From Azolla caroliniana (Eukaryota; Polypodiophyta): a DNA stretch of 64,000 nt. Both the position numbers and the translations under genes were made by a program. The stretch's first letter is position 1, and every line of letters begins with the position of its first letter. The stretch is taken from the NCBI GenBank assembly GCA_043228905.1, contig JBHGNT010000002.1, positions 11,160,001 through 11,224,000 on the forward strand, read 5' to 3'. Below, piece by piece: positions 22,018-33,260 of the stretch. The notes under the pieces are model-generated. The model was given only the letters and a program-made list of their open reading frames with translations, ran no database searches and was not told the DNA's origin.

Positions 22018-22779
22018 CGGTGTCGTTGAGTTTGCTCTATGCCTCATCACAAACATTCCGCCATGATTGTCATAGTCAGAGTTGGAGACGTAGTCTGTGA
22101 GTTGTCGGCTTGTGGAGACCGACTCACTCTTCTTTTTCCGACACTCTGCCTCATAATGGCCGAACTTAGCATAATATCCGCACTGAGTGGGATTGTTTTG
22201 ACGGTTGGGTCTGGCCTAATTGGTCCCCCTTCTTCCGGACACTCCACCTCGCATGTTTGACATGTCTTGTCGATACTTGACACATCGACTGGAGATTGAA
22301 GGAGGGAGGATTCTCCCTTGTGAGGACTCCTGACCAAATGTCTCCGAACAAAGGTGCTAAGCCTCCGAGGAAAATTTGTACCATTTTATCGTTGTCAAGG
22401 CTAACATTGATTGACCGGAGGGCATCACACATCTCCAAGATCTTCAAGGTGTAGCTACCGATTGACATGTCCCTCTGTTGTATAACATTCAACTCATGAT
22501 GGAGTTGAAGCTTTCTTGCGGTTGTGTTGGCCGCGAAAATCTTCTTGAGGTTTCCCCACGCCTCCTTCAGTGTTTTGGCCTCTAGGATGGAGCCGAGCAT
22601 GTGATCATGGATGCATGATGCAAGGCAGTACATACACGACTCGTCACTTCATCCTAAGTTGGGTAGTCGGCATGTGTTGGGTTGGCCGACAAGGTCTTGC
22701 TACATCTTGTACTCCCAAGATGCAAAGTTGTTTCTATCTAGCTTTTTAGTAGGAAGAGTGCTTCCCATCTGTGTGTTCA
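22018..22779 (-). pseudogene. Ty1/copia gag
   Basis: The minus strand from the ATG at 22779 or 22767 reads MGSTLPTKKLDRNNFASWEY, then LASCIHDHMLGSILEAK, LKEAWGNLKKIFAAN and MCDALRSINVSLDNDKM. It reaches a zinc knuckle (CGYYAKFGHYEAECRKK) near 22180 in a shifted frame. It is related to the gag of copia I. It is cut by A1 on the left; the F LTR occupies its 5' side. Confidence 0.8.
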
Positions 22780-22903
22780 TGTGGAACTTCTTCTTATTCT
22801 TGTTAATGCTAATTGTGCATATTGCTGCTACAACGATCAGTCGGTTCTTGCCAAACGTGGAATCGGGCACAAGACACGCTATCGTGAACATTTTCCGCAA
22901 AGG

Positions 22904-23344
22904 TTTGAAAATCACGTGGAACGGACAAAATCGAGAAGGTGCAATATGCAAGGGGTGATGGTTACACTCGTATGTGAGCAAGTTAATGTGCACGTGTGAT
23001 GTGGGTTTAGTTGCTCATTACACAAAATATAAAAAATAAGTCTAAGGCCTAGTGGCATACAAAGGTTTTGAACATTGACCCTACAAGATAGGAGACCATT
23101 TACTTACCATTACACTAAGCTTATTTCTTTAAACTTTATTTTCATCATTGTAGTTTTCACATGTAAATTTTCATACCTAAGAGCTTGAATGAGGGACATG
23201 GTTATCATGCATCACATGCGATGCATGATCACCAAATGGCAATCATGCATTGGATGCATGGGGGCATGTATATAAGAAACAAAGGAAGAGAAAGAAAGGG
23301 ATCAATCAATCTATGTATGGAATCAAGCTATGTATTAAATGAAG
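22904..23344 (+). repeat. 5' LTR of gypsy-like element F, first part
   Basis: About 360 bases match 31705-32061 (shared cacgtggaacggacaaaatc, taagcttatttctttaaa, catgcatcacatgcgatgc). A TATA box (catgtatataagaaa) lies near 23264. The LTR is interrupted by copia I at 23345-28530 and resumes at 28531. Confidence 0.7.
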
Positions 23345-23349
23345 ATATT

Positions 23350-23774
23350 TGTTGAGAGACAAGCTCAACATCGGCCCGATCGGCTGAGCAAGCCGGGGAC
23401 CGGATCGGTTGGGACCGATCGGTTGGAAACCGGTACGTAGACCGGTGCGTAGGAAGGCTAGATCGGTGCGGAAACCAGGAGGCCATTGGAAAGATATTCC
23501 GCAAGGAATATATTTGGGAGTTAGTGTAGGGGTTCGTCAATGAGCATTGAAGTATTGTCAGTACTTCTGTCAGTCCGAAAAGGACTTGTATAAAAGTGTT
23601 CATTGAACACACATGATGTACAGATCGAGTATTATTTTTGAACTAAGTTCTTGTGTTTTACTCTCTCTATCTCTATCTCTCTCTCGTGCGTACTATGCTA
23701 ACCTAAGCTTTCCATTAAACCTGCGTTTTTTGTTGTTCGGTTTGCTATATTGCTTCCTCATGTCATTCTTTTCA
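23350..23774 (+). repeat. Copia I 5' LTR
   Basis: 425 bases, TGTTGAGAG...CATTCTTTTCA. GATCGG-type motif repeats in the first third and TATA-like TTGTATAAAAG near 23588. Confidence 0.95.
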
Positions 23775-23786
23775 TGGTATCAGAGT
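23775..23786 (+). other. Copia I primer binding site
   Basis: TGGTATCAGAGT begins at the first base after the LTR; it is complementary to initiator-Met tRNA apart from the last base. Confidence 0.92.
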
Positions 23787-23856
23787 GCGAGAGTTGAGAA
23801 CCTCTGCAGTCGACTTTGCTTGAAGGAAAAACCAACGAAGAAAACCAAGAAAACCG

Positions 23857-24162
23857 ATGGATAGAAGAATGGCTAGCTCGCTTCCAACGGAGAAGCTCGA
23901 CAGAACCAACTACGCATCTTGGTCCTACAAGATGCACCAGTACCTGCTCGGACACAATTACTGGAGCTATGTCGATGGAGCAAATGACACAGCACCCGAT
24001 TCGACACACAAAGACTTCCCGACGTGGGAACAATCGACGAGCAGAGTGTTTTACTGTTTCGCGTCTTGTGTGGTCGAACAACTATTAAGCTACGCTCGAG
24101 ATGCAAAAACGCCGAAGGGTATGTGGGAAAATCTGAAGAAGATCAGAACAGGTTCCGGATAG
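23857..24162 (+). pseudogene. Copia I gag, C-terminally deleted
   Basis: MASSLPTEKLDRTNYASW (ATG 23869; an in-frame ATG lies at 23857), then SRVFYCFASCVVEQLL and PKGMWENLKKI, after which homology stops. The rest of gag, including the zinc knuckle, is missing: protease sequence begins about 100 bases later. An internal deletion of several hundred bases removed the RNA-binding part, so this gag should not package RNA normally. Confidence 0.85.
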
Positions 24163-24186
24163 ACCGACAAAGGAAATTGGCAACGA

Positions 24187-25932
24187 TTGCACTATGCCGA
24201 AGGATCCGGAGAAGCCGGAAAAGGGTCAGTCTTCGTGACGAGACACGAAGCAACCTCAATGAAGAAGATCACCCCGAAGTCGGAGGAGGTGTGGTACGTC
24301 GACTCTGGCGCGTCAAACCACATGACGTGCCACGAGGAGTGGTTCTCATACCTTGAGAAACTGACACAACTAGGAGTAGTCGCAACCGGAGACGACACTT
24401 CGCATCCGATCGCGAATGTCGGTGAAGTTCCCCTGAGCCATGTCGGGCAGAAAGGGAAACTCATGAATGTGTTACACGTCTCGACAATCACAAAGAACTT
24501 GGTGTCGGTCGGGTAGATCATCGACCGGGGGATGCAGGTTCGGTTTACGCATCTCGGGTGCTTCATCAAGGAAGAAGGCTGAGTTATTGCGCAAGGGCGC
24601 AAAGACGAGAGGATGTTTATCCTCGACTCTAGTGACGGTGGCACCGCAATGTTCGCGAAAGGACAAAAAGTCGAGTCAGACATCGACTTATGGCACAAGC
24701 GGGTAGGTTATGTCAACTATCAACAGCTTCGGGACCTGCAATCGAAACAGGTGGTGTTCGGATTGCCCAAATTTAGTGGCCGGAAGGCACAAATTTGTGA
24801 AGCCTGCCAGCTTGGGAAGAAACACCGACTTCCCTTCCCCAATGAGCGTAACCAGAGCCGGAACAAGCTTGACTTGATACACTCCGATGTGTGGGTCGGC
24901 ACAAAACGTTAGTCGTGGTGGGAGCTGATATTTCATCTCCTTCATCAACGATTACATGCGGCACACGTGGATCTACCTCATTGAGAGGAAGAGTGAAGTT
25001 TTCAAATGTTTCCGGGACCTCAAAGGGTTCGTGGAAACGGAAATAGGAAGGAAGATCAAGTGACTGCAGTCGGATAACGGAAAAGAATACTTTTCCGGTC
25101 AATTCAACAGTTATCCCAACAGATGGGAATTCGGCGCAAATTCAGTTGTAGATACACGCCGGAGCAAAACGGCGTGGCTGAGAGGAAAAATCGGTTGGTT
25201 GTGGAAGCGGCGTGGGCAATGTTGGAAGAAAAGAGCTTGCCCAAGTTCTATTGCGCCGAGGCGGTATGAACCACGGTATACATCCAAAACTGGATCAGAG
25301 ACAAAGTGTCGGCGCATGAGCTATATTTCAGAACAAAGCCAAACTTGTGACACTTACGAGTTTTCGGTAGCGTTGCGTATGTGCATGCGCCGAAGGAGAA
25401 ACGGACGAAGTTGGATGCAAAGGCCGAGAAATGTATCTTGGTCAGTTACTCGGATGAGCAGAAGGGTTATCAGTGTTATAACCCATGCACCAAACAAGCG
25501 CGAGTGAGCTGCAACGTTGTGTTTGAGGAGTCTGCATCCTGGTACTTGCCTCCGACTCCGGACCTCACCTCCAATCCGACTTTTGATGATGAGGTCAGCG
25601 AGGCCGAGATGCCTCCGGATGAGCCTGAAATCGGGACCCGCAAAGAGACTCCGATTTCGTTTCGGTTAAGTGGACCGAATGAATGACTGAGTTGGTTCGA
25701 CTAGTCCGATGAAGAGCCAGCGAGTAGTGAAGACTCGGCCGTGCATTCCCCGCGCAAGAAGCCGAGGAGACGGCTTACGCGCCAGGAAAAAGGGAAGAAG
25801 AAGGTGTCGGATTATGGCACAGATAGGAACAAGTCAGACCGACACGAGTTCGACTCCGAGGGCAGCGGTCACAGGTCTTCAAGAGTGAATTCCACGTCAG
25901 CCGAGAAGACCACGACATCGGCTAATGACTGA
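24187..25932 (+). pseudogene. Copia I protease and integrase
   Basis: Protease motif WYVDSGASNHMT at about 24292. The pre-integrase domain has LWHKRVGYVNYQQLRDLQ and the zinc ligands ICEACQLGKKHR (24690-24830). The core begins LDLIHSDVWVG; after a stop at 24911 it is readable across frames to YTPEQNGVAERKNRLVVEA near 25160 and FGSVAYVHAPKEKRTKLD. An acidic linker leads to RT. Stops near 24515, 24911 and 25684 plus frameshifts disable it. Confidence 0.85.
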
Positions 25933-25959
25933 TTATGTTGATCTACCCGCCAGAAGAAC

Positions 25960-27819
25960 CCAGTTGTGCGGTTCAGATACAACGAGTACATGGTGCATCA
26001 TTATGCGTACATGACCCGTGTAGCGGAAGTGCGTGAGCCGGAGAGCTACATAGAAGCGGCTAAGGATGCGAATTGGCGCGCCGCGATGTAGGAAGAGATG
26101 CACGCACTGGCGGAAAACGAGACCTCGGACCTGGTTGACGCACTGAAGGGTGTGAAGCCGATCGGATGTAGGTGGGTGTACAAGGTCAAGTACAACACCG
26201 ACGGCTCGGTCAACCGATACAAGGCCCGGTTAGTGGCAAAAGTCTATGCACAAAAACACAGCATCGACTACGATGAGACGTTTGCACCGGTTGTGAAGAT
26301 GACGACCGTCTGTGTTTCGCTCGCGGTAGCTGCGGCAAAGGGGTGGCACTCACATCAAATGGATGTAAAGAATGCGTTCCTGCAAGGTGAGCTTGAGGAA
26401 CAAGTGTACATGGTATAGCCCCCCGGATTTCACTCCGGAACGAACACTTCGGCGGTGTGCTGATTGAAGAAGTCCCTTTATGGCCTGAAGTAAGCCCCAC
26501 ATGCCTGGAACGTGAAAATCATGCAGCAACTACGTCGGATGGGCTTTGCGATGTCGAAATCGGACTCCTCACTTTTCATCCGAAAAGGTCGACTCGGGCC
26601 GGTTAGTATTCTACTTTATGTTGATGAATTGGTCATCACTAGCGCCGACCTAAGTGAAATCAACCGCGTGAAGCAACTTGCGGCATCATTCGACATGAAG
26701 GATTTGGGGGACCTTCATTACTTCCTCGGGATCGAAGTGATCTGCACCCCCGAAGGCATACTGATCAGCCAACGTCATTACGCGCTGAATATGCTCTTCA
26801 AATTCGGGATGGCAGACTATAAGTCCGTCTCGACTCCTCTAGATAGAACCGTCAAACTTCACCCCAATTCCGGAAAGGTATGCGACCGGACGAGGTTTCG
26901 ACAAATTGTCGAAAGCCTTATCTACTTGACAATCACCCGACCTGATCTCAGTTATCCAGTTGGGGTGATAAGTCAGTTCATGGCGCGACCTACCGAGGAG
27001 CACCTTCAGTGTGCACAACGCGTATTGCGGTACGTAAGCGACACTAAGGACCGGGGACTGCTATATCGGACCGGTACAACCTTGCAGTTGGTCGGCCACA
27101 CCAATGCTGATTGGGATGGCAACGCCGCCGATCGCCGATCCACGTCCGGATACGCGTTCTCTCTTGGGAGTACTGCGATAGCGGGGAGCAATAAGAAGCA
27201 GCTGGGAGTTGCACTATCCAGCACCGAAGCTGAGTATAGAGGAGCGATTGTCGCGACATGCGAAGCTATATGGTTGAAGCGGCTACTTAAGGATCTGCAG
27301 GTGGAGGTGTCCGATCCAATGACTATCTACTGCGACAACCTCAATAGCATCCAACTCGCCAAGAACCCCGTTTTCCATGTCCAAACTAAGCACATTGAGG
27401 TGCATTACCATTTCGTCCGTGAGCGTGTTCTCTCTGGTGAAGTCGAACTTCAGTATGTTCCGACGGATCGGCAGACCGCCGACATCTTCACCAAGCCTCT
27501 TGGAATAGACAAGTTGCGGCAATTCTCAGGTGCGCTTGGGTTGCATCACCTCGACGTGCTGAACTTGAAGGGGAGAGATGTCCCGAATGACCACAAAAGT
27601 GGGAGAGAAGACCGCGACCGCGACGCCGAGTCGGATGATGAATTCGTTTTCGGATCGGCTGAAGAAGCCGAGGGCGGACCCGCGGAAGATTCCGGAAGCG
27701 GACATAAGGGGAGCAGCCGAAAGGAAGAGCCGAAGTCAACCAAGCATGGGGGAAATGACTCCGTCAAGGGTGAGAAGACCAAAGATGAGGAGGAGACAGC
27801 CAACTCAGACGAGAGCTAA
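25960..27819 (+). pseudogene. Copia I reverse transcriptase and RNase H with acidic tail
   Basis: RT N-terminus: [12 protein letters not shown]-type start, [35 protein letters not shown] (26100-26420). After a short broken stretch the frame is open from 26512 to 27819: MSKSDSSLFIRKGRLG, the catalytic LLYVDELVIT near 26610 (usual YVDD changed to YVDE), DLHYFLGIEV, RNase H with SSTEAEYRGAIVATCEA and TADIFTKPLG. About 85 further residues follow the usual end (LNLKG), rich in Asp, Glu, Ser and Lys. The YVDE change predicts loss of polymerase activity. Confidence 0.88.
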
Positions 27820-28083
27820 AACCAATTGGAGTTAGCCGAGTCGGTTCGGATGTTTGATTCGGATACACTGAATCAACTGAGGGCCAAGCGGAAAAGAAGG
27901 TAGCAGGAGAAGCGCCAACACTGCGACAACGAGGGAGCTGTGAAAGGCCGTGGGAGTAGACAAGCCGACCGGAAGGGTCAAAGCGCGTAGAATCGAACAG
28001 GTTAAGGAGCGTGAGCGAGGTGTGGAGCCAGGAGGAATCGGTGCGGTGATCCGGAAGATCCGGAAGAGCCTCAAGTTGAGCTT

Positions 28084-28092
28084 GAGGGGGAG
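28084..28092 (+). other. Copia I polypurine tract
   Basis: GAGGGGGAG directly abuts the 3' LTR; it primes plus-strand DNA in this family. Confidence 0.9.
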
Positions 28093-28525
28093 TGTTGAGA
28101 GACAAGCTCAACATCGGCCGGATCGGTTGAGAAACCCGGGGATTGGATCGGTTGGGACTGATCGGTTAGGCTGGATTGGTTGGAAACCGGTATGCAGACC
28201 GGTGCGTAGGAAGGCTAGATCGGTGCGGAAACAGGGAGGCCATCGGAAAGATATTCCGCAAGGAATATATTTGGGAGTTAGTGTAGGGGCTCCTCACTGA
28301 GCATTGAAGTGCGGTCAGTACTTCTATCAGTCCGAAAAGGACTTGTATAAAAGTGTTCATTGAATACACACGATGTACAAATCGAGTATTATTTTTGAAC
28401 TAAGTTTTTGTGTTTTCCTCTCTCTCTATCTCTCCCGTGCGTACTATGCAAACCTAAGCTTTCCATTAAACCTGCGTTTTCTGTTGTTTGGTTTCCTATA
28501 TTGCTTCTGCACGTCATTCTTTTCA
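28093..28525 (+). repeat. Copia I 3' LTR
   Basis: 433 bases, same ends as the 5' LTR, with small indels in the GATCGG-repeat segment. Followed by the ATATT target duplication. Confidence 0.95.
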
Positions 28526-28530
28526 ATATT

Positions 28531-28642
28531 AATAAGAAAAACCCTAGTTATCTTATTGGTAATGTGTCTTGTTTCTCGAAATTGAAGTCAAGGGTTCAAA
28601 CACGAAATTGGAATTTTCGTCCGTCTATTTATCTATCTTAAA
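28531..28642 (+). repeat. Element F LTR/leader, continued
   Basis: Sequence continuing from 23344 once copia I is removed. The LTR end and primer site could not be located with confidence. Confidence 0.45.
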
Positions 28643-29427
28643 CACTTCCTCAATTTCGGTTTCTCTCTCTATCAACCACATTAGAGCGTGACTTCGGCTA
28701 CTACAATTTCATTTCTTCTAGTCGTTCACTCTCTCTTAGAAATTCTCGTCAAGAAAGAACCAACACCAACAAAGATCATTTCGGCATCGTCACCACCCGC
28801 TAAAACATTGCGCACCACCACATCACCACCACCTACATGTCAATCCACCACACCGTTGAGTCTAGGTTGGGTGCATCTTCGACAATAAATAATGGCCCGA
28901 CGATAAACCTAAAAGGCTGATTCCTTACAAGAACAAGTCACGCAACTCGTCCTCACTGGTCAAAGACCCTAGTGGTCCCGTTCGACCGACCCGCCGGTGG
29001 GGAAATCCCATCACCTCCTCCATAACCACTAGCACTTCCTCAATTTTGGTCTCTCTCTCTGTCAACCACATTAGAGCGTGACTTCAGCTACTACAATTTC
29101 ATTTCTTCTGGTTGTTCGCTCTCTCTTAGAAATTCTTGTGAAGAAAGAACTAGCACCAGCAAAGATCATTTCGTCGTCGTCGTCGTCGCCCACTAAAACA
29201 TTTCGGACCACCACATCACCGCCGTCTACACGTCAATCCACCGCATCGCTGAGTTTGGGTTGGGTGCATCTTCGACAACAAACAATGGCCCGACGATAAA
29301 CCTAAATGGTTGATTCCTTACAAGAACAAGTCACATGACTCGTCCTCACTGGTCGAAGACCCCGGTGGTCCCGTTCGACCGACCCGCAGGTGGGGAAATC
29401 CCATCATCTCCTCCATAACCACTAGCG
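28643..29427 (+). repeat. 390-bp tandem duplication in the F leader
   Basis: Copies 28643-29032 and 29033-29427 match nearly base for base (ctaaaacatt..ccaccacatcacc, atcttcgacaa.aaa.aatgg). Each includes the same candidate gag start (ATGGCCCGACGATAAACC), followed by an in-frame TAA. Confidence 0.9.
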
Positions 29428-29655
29428 CGTAGAGGCCCGGTGCTTGTCCGCGCTTGTGTGACATGCACATCACGAAGTTTGGCATGTGTGACACACGCCA
29501 TACGACATCTATTTGGTGAACCCGACGTGAACAACACAAGGTGGTAATGGAGGCATCACAGATGATGGATGTGGTCTTGCTTACAACTTAGAGGAGTCGA
29601 TTAGAATAGAAGGTGGTCCAAGGCTTGTATTTCTTCCATTTGTAAGGCCATTGAA

Positions 29656-30612
29656 ATGATGTTGCATGATGACAAGGATAAAGCAATGGAGTACCTCAAG
29701 TTGGCAAGGCAAGTCGAAAGACTATATCAAGAAGTTCCGGATTGGTACGAAGCAGTTATGACATCAAGGTTCGGCCCTCAACCTTTTCATGGTTTACTCA
29801 ACGATGAAGAAAATGAAGATGATCGAGATGTTCACGATTATTTTCATGAAGAGACTTTCAACGAAGAAAGTCGGCTTTGAAGGAAATATGAAGATATTTG
29901 AGGATGCGATCGTGAAGAAAAACGTGGGTTTGACAAGAGAGACCGATATGTTCACGATTGTGGTCTTAAAGAGGCAAGTGACAAAGATCATGGTCTTAAA
30001 GGGATAGATTGAGATCAACATGCCTATGGTTGTTACGAGGATCATTGCAAACTCTACAAAAGAGAAACACGGGAGGAAGAACGCGATCTTGAAGGTGGAG
30101 ATTGTGATTGTCATCATGAAGATCATTGCAAAGTCAAGAGAACAGCAAGATGCACTGAAGAAGGATGTGATTGTGAAGAGACATGCCACAAAGATTGTGG
30201 GTTTGAGGCAAAAGACCAAGATACTCAAGTATGAGGTCGCGAAGAGACATGTGACGAAGAACATGGGATGGAGTGGAAGGACCAAGATACTTAAGGATGC
30301 GGTCGTGAAAAGACATGTGACGAAGAACGAGGGCTTGAGAAGAAAGATAGAGGATACAGTCATGAAGAGACATGCAACAGAAAACATGAGCTTGAGGAGA
30401 AAGATCAAGATCTACACGGTTATGATCAAGACAACGATCATTGGAAACTCACAAGTAGTGCTCGAGATCTACAAGGTTATGATCGTGACAAAGATTATTG
30501 TAAAACAAGAGGAGAAATCAAGACCGAGCTCTTCATGGTTGTGCTAATGAAAAAGAACTTGATGGAAGTTGTGATGGTAAGAGAAGTTGGGATCAAGACT
30601 CTTATAGTTTAA
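29656..30612 (+). pseudogene. Element F gag-position ORF with Cys/Asp/Glu repeats
   Basis: One frame from 29656 to the TAA at 30610-30612, with a few internal stops. It starts KDKAMEYLKLARQVERLY and a WYEAVMTSRFG segment, then becomes highly charged with about five degenerate ~22-residue repeats of the pattern C-x-(R/C)-E-E-T-C-x-(D/E)-x-x-G-(L/F/M)-E-x-K-D-Q-D-T (29940-30480). Position after the leader and before integrase suggests gag or a gag fusion. The Cys-pair spacing could bind metal, but it is not a classical CCHC knuckle. Function unknown. Confidence 0.5.
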
Positions 30613-30613
30613 T

Positions 30614-31402
30614 GAGAGCTGCGCACAAGAGAAGAAGTTAGGAAGAGATGAAAGCTTTACATTTAAACGTGATGACGATGATGATAATAACGATACACAC
30701 GATTTAGGTCTTGATGATAGTAAGGGAGAGTGTATTTTTTATGCTGAGAGTGAGTGCCAAGAGAAGAATTAAGGTTATAATGATAAAAGGTTGTGCACTT
30801 TCTGTGGATATGGTTATGACGAAGTGGAATTGTGTGTTTTAGGTTGCCTTGGTTTTCTTCTTGATAGATTCTATAAGGGTTTCAGTAAATCAAATGCTGA
30901 CATTCATGAGGATATCCATTATGAAAATAGAATAGGGATTTGTGATGATGAGGACGTTCTACAAAAATATGTCCATGATGATGTAGGGTTACTTAATGAT
31001 CACAAGGGTATAAGTAAGGAAAATCTAGAAAATATAATGATGGTTTGGGATGTGTATGATGATAATGTTGGTGTTATGAGCGTGTGTGGGAAGGATGAGT
31101 TTAGGATAGATGATATTGAAAATGATGGTTATCTCGTAATAAATGAATTGGTGATTAAAGATGTTGTTAATGATGATGTAAGTATAATTAACATTGAGGT
31201 TGTTATCGAAGAAGATGATGTTGTGGTAAAATGGATGGTTATTACTTATAAAGAAGAAAGGAAAGAAGTAATTATGAGGACTACCAATGGGAAAGATGCA
31301 TCAAGATGGTGGCATGTTCAACTAAACAGAGGAGGTTGTATTGCCAACATTTCCAACTCCCATCTCAAAGAAAAGGATTGGCTAATAACAACAAGCACCT
31401 AG
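30614..31402 (+). pseudogene. Element F Asp-rich ORF
   Basis: Reads on in the +1 frame from the previous ORF, with one TAA near 30776 and then an open frame from 30791. Composition is extremely acidic (DDDDDNNDTHDLGLDD, YDDNVGVM, EDDVVVKW). CTFCGYGYDEVELCVLGC near 30795 offers two Cys pairs. No known domain recognised; it is probably the C-terminal part of the same F polyprotein. Confidence 0.45.
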
Positions 31403-31403
31403 T

Positions 31404-31690
31404 TGTTGGATTCAGTTCGACAAGACACATCGACTACCTCCCAAGAAGATTGAAGAAGGAGATCGGGTATTGGTCTACAACAACAACCTTGACAACCAAC
31501 ACATGACGACAAGAGAGTTCGCAAGAAGGTGGTTTGGACGGTATGTGGTGACAAGTGCCAACGATAATGCCACCTACCACCTCGCGGAGTTAGACGGATC
31601 GAGGTTGGTCATACCCATTCTGGGGTAAAGATCTTCAAGAAAAGACAAGATGAGGGTCTTGACCTCGATCACCTAAACAGTGTCGTGAAG
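31404..31690 (+). pseudogene. Element F integrase C-terminal region
   Basis: Frames give RLPPKKIEEGDRVLVYNNNL, then FARRWFGRYVVTSANDNATY and HLAELDGSRLVIPILG, the C-terminal beta-barrel-like segment of a Ty3/gypsy integrase. It ends in FKKRQDEG sequence just before the 3' LTR. Protease, RT and the integrase core are missing, so F is an internal deletion derivative. Confidence 0.65.
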
Positions 31691-31704
31691 ATTTTCGCCA
31701 ACAG

Positions 31705-32061
31705 TGTCAAAATCACGTGGAACGGACAAAATCGAGAAGGTGCAAGGTGCACACGTATGAAAGGGGTGATGGTTACACTCATATGTTAGCACGTTAATGT
31801 GCACTTGTATTGTGTGTTTAGGTGCTAATTACATAAAATATAAAAGTAAGCCTAGGGCCTATTGGCATACAAAGGGGTCGAAGTAAGGTTTTGAATATTG
31901 CACCTCCAAGATAAGAGATAGTTTACTTACCATTAGACTAAGCTTGTTTCTTTAAACCTTCTTTTCATCATTGTACTTTTCACATGTAAATTCTCATACA
32001 TAAGAGCTTGAATGAGTGACATAGTTATCATGCATCACATGCGATGCATGAGCACCAAATG
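31705..32061 (+). repeat. 3' LTR of element F, first part
   Basis: Matches 22904-23250. It breaks off after caccaaatg, where the 5' copy continues ...gcaatcatgc. The break is the insertion point of element E. Confidence 0.7.
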
Positions 32062-32781
32062 TGTTATGTACACATAACGTTGGTGAGGGTAGGTCACCAA
32101 TATTTACATTAGTGGAGGGTATGTTCACTAATGTTAAAACGGGGACTAATGATTGGATAGAAGGATTGATAGGTGCATGCACTATCATGATTTGGACAAC
32201 CAATGAATGGAGAGCCTTTTAGAAAGGCACATTTATTCAAGGGCCTTTTAGAAAGACTATTTTTTAATATTGAGTGGGCATCATGCCATTTTTTGAACGA
32301 TTTTTTCCAACGGCTCATCTAGATTTAAGTCATTTTATTGAGCCTTAGAACTCGAGTAAAACCACATGAGTTCCCCTATTGATGTTTTACTCATAGATTT
32401 GAGTTCTACATCTTTGCGCACAAAACCACCGCCACTTGTATCAATTTGTGGCTTATGTCACAATTGTTAAAATCACAACCACCATATTGGGATGTATATG
32501 TGCATACCTCGCCCCATCGATTTATTTGGGATATTTTTTTTTAGTAGGTAACACATGGGTTTTTGACCCTTGTTTTCGTCACTGCTTCATTCTTATGGGT
32601 AGTGCCTTATTTTATCATTTTTGTGATAACATTTACTTGTTACTTGCAAGACTAGAATATTACTTGCGAGTGCACTTGTTTTTTCACGTAATACACTTTC
32701 TCGACCATATCAATACATGTTGGGTTGACATTCTAATATAAGGCTAACTAGGAAACTACGTTGATGTTAGAACCATGGTTG
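32062..32781 (+). repeat. 5' LTR/leader of element E, first part
   Basis: Begins TGTTATGTACACATAACG, an LTR-like palindromic terminus, at the point where F is interrupted. 720 bases without a coding region. It continues at 58970-59066 and 62642-62795 once A2 and D2 are removed, leading to the gag ATG at 62796. The right LTR end is not identified. Confidence 0.5.
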
Positions 32782-32786
32782 AGCCT

Positions 32787-33256
32787 TGTTGTCCGTCGGA
32801 ATAGTAACCGACAAACAAGAGCGCAGTAATATAGAATAGAGTAATATTGTAACGCATGTAAACGGTTCACGCGGGAAGCGTGAATGGCTAAAAGACCCTG
32901 CGTATATAAAGGGCAGAAAACCTCTGATAGACGGAACGTGTAATTTTGAATGTAAAAGGTGTATTTTAATAGAGTTCTATCTTCTCTAATTCCGGTGCGT
33001 ATCTGTAGTTAATCTACTGTGTGTCTGTGATTCTTGGCTGTTGTAGCGCAGTCGTAAGAGTGTGTGCGTGAGTAACAGTGTGGTTGCTACTCCACTGTCT
33101 AAGGAGTTCGGTTGTAGCCGTCTCTCTTATATGCTACTAGGATACGGGAGGTATCCCACTAAGTATTACGCTACGACGATACCATTCATTGCAACACAGT
33201 CACTTTGAGGTCTAGGTCGAAGGACTGACAGTAAACCGTGTTCCTAATCAGTAACA
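32787..33256 (+). repeat. Gypsy A2 5' LTR
   Basis: TGTTGTCCG...AGTAACA. Hairpin TTCACGCGGGAAGCGTGAA near 32866 and TATA box GTATATAAAG near 32902. Confidence 0.95.
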
Positions 33257-33260
33257 CTTT

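Larger units (their letters stand above)
23350..28525 (+). mobile_element. Copia I: complete Ty1/copia element
   Basis: LTR-PBS-gag-protease-integrase-RT-RNase H-PPT-LTR on the plus strand. Five-base target duplication ATATT at 23345-23349 and 28526-28530 confirms the ends. The two LTRs differ at many positions (roughly 93% identity by eye), so the insertion is old. Gag is truncated and pol carries stops, so it is not autonomous. Confidence 0.95.
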
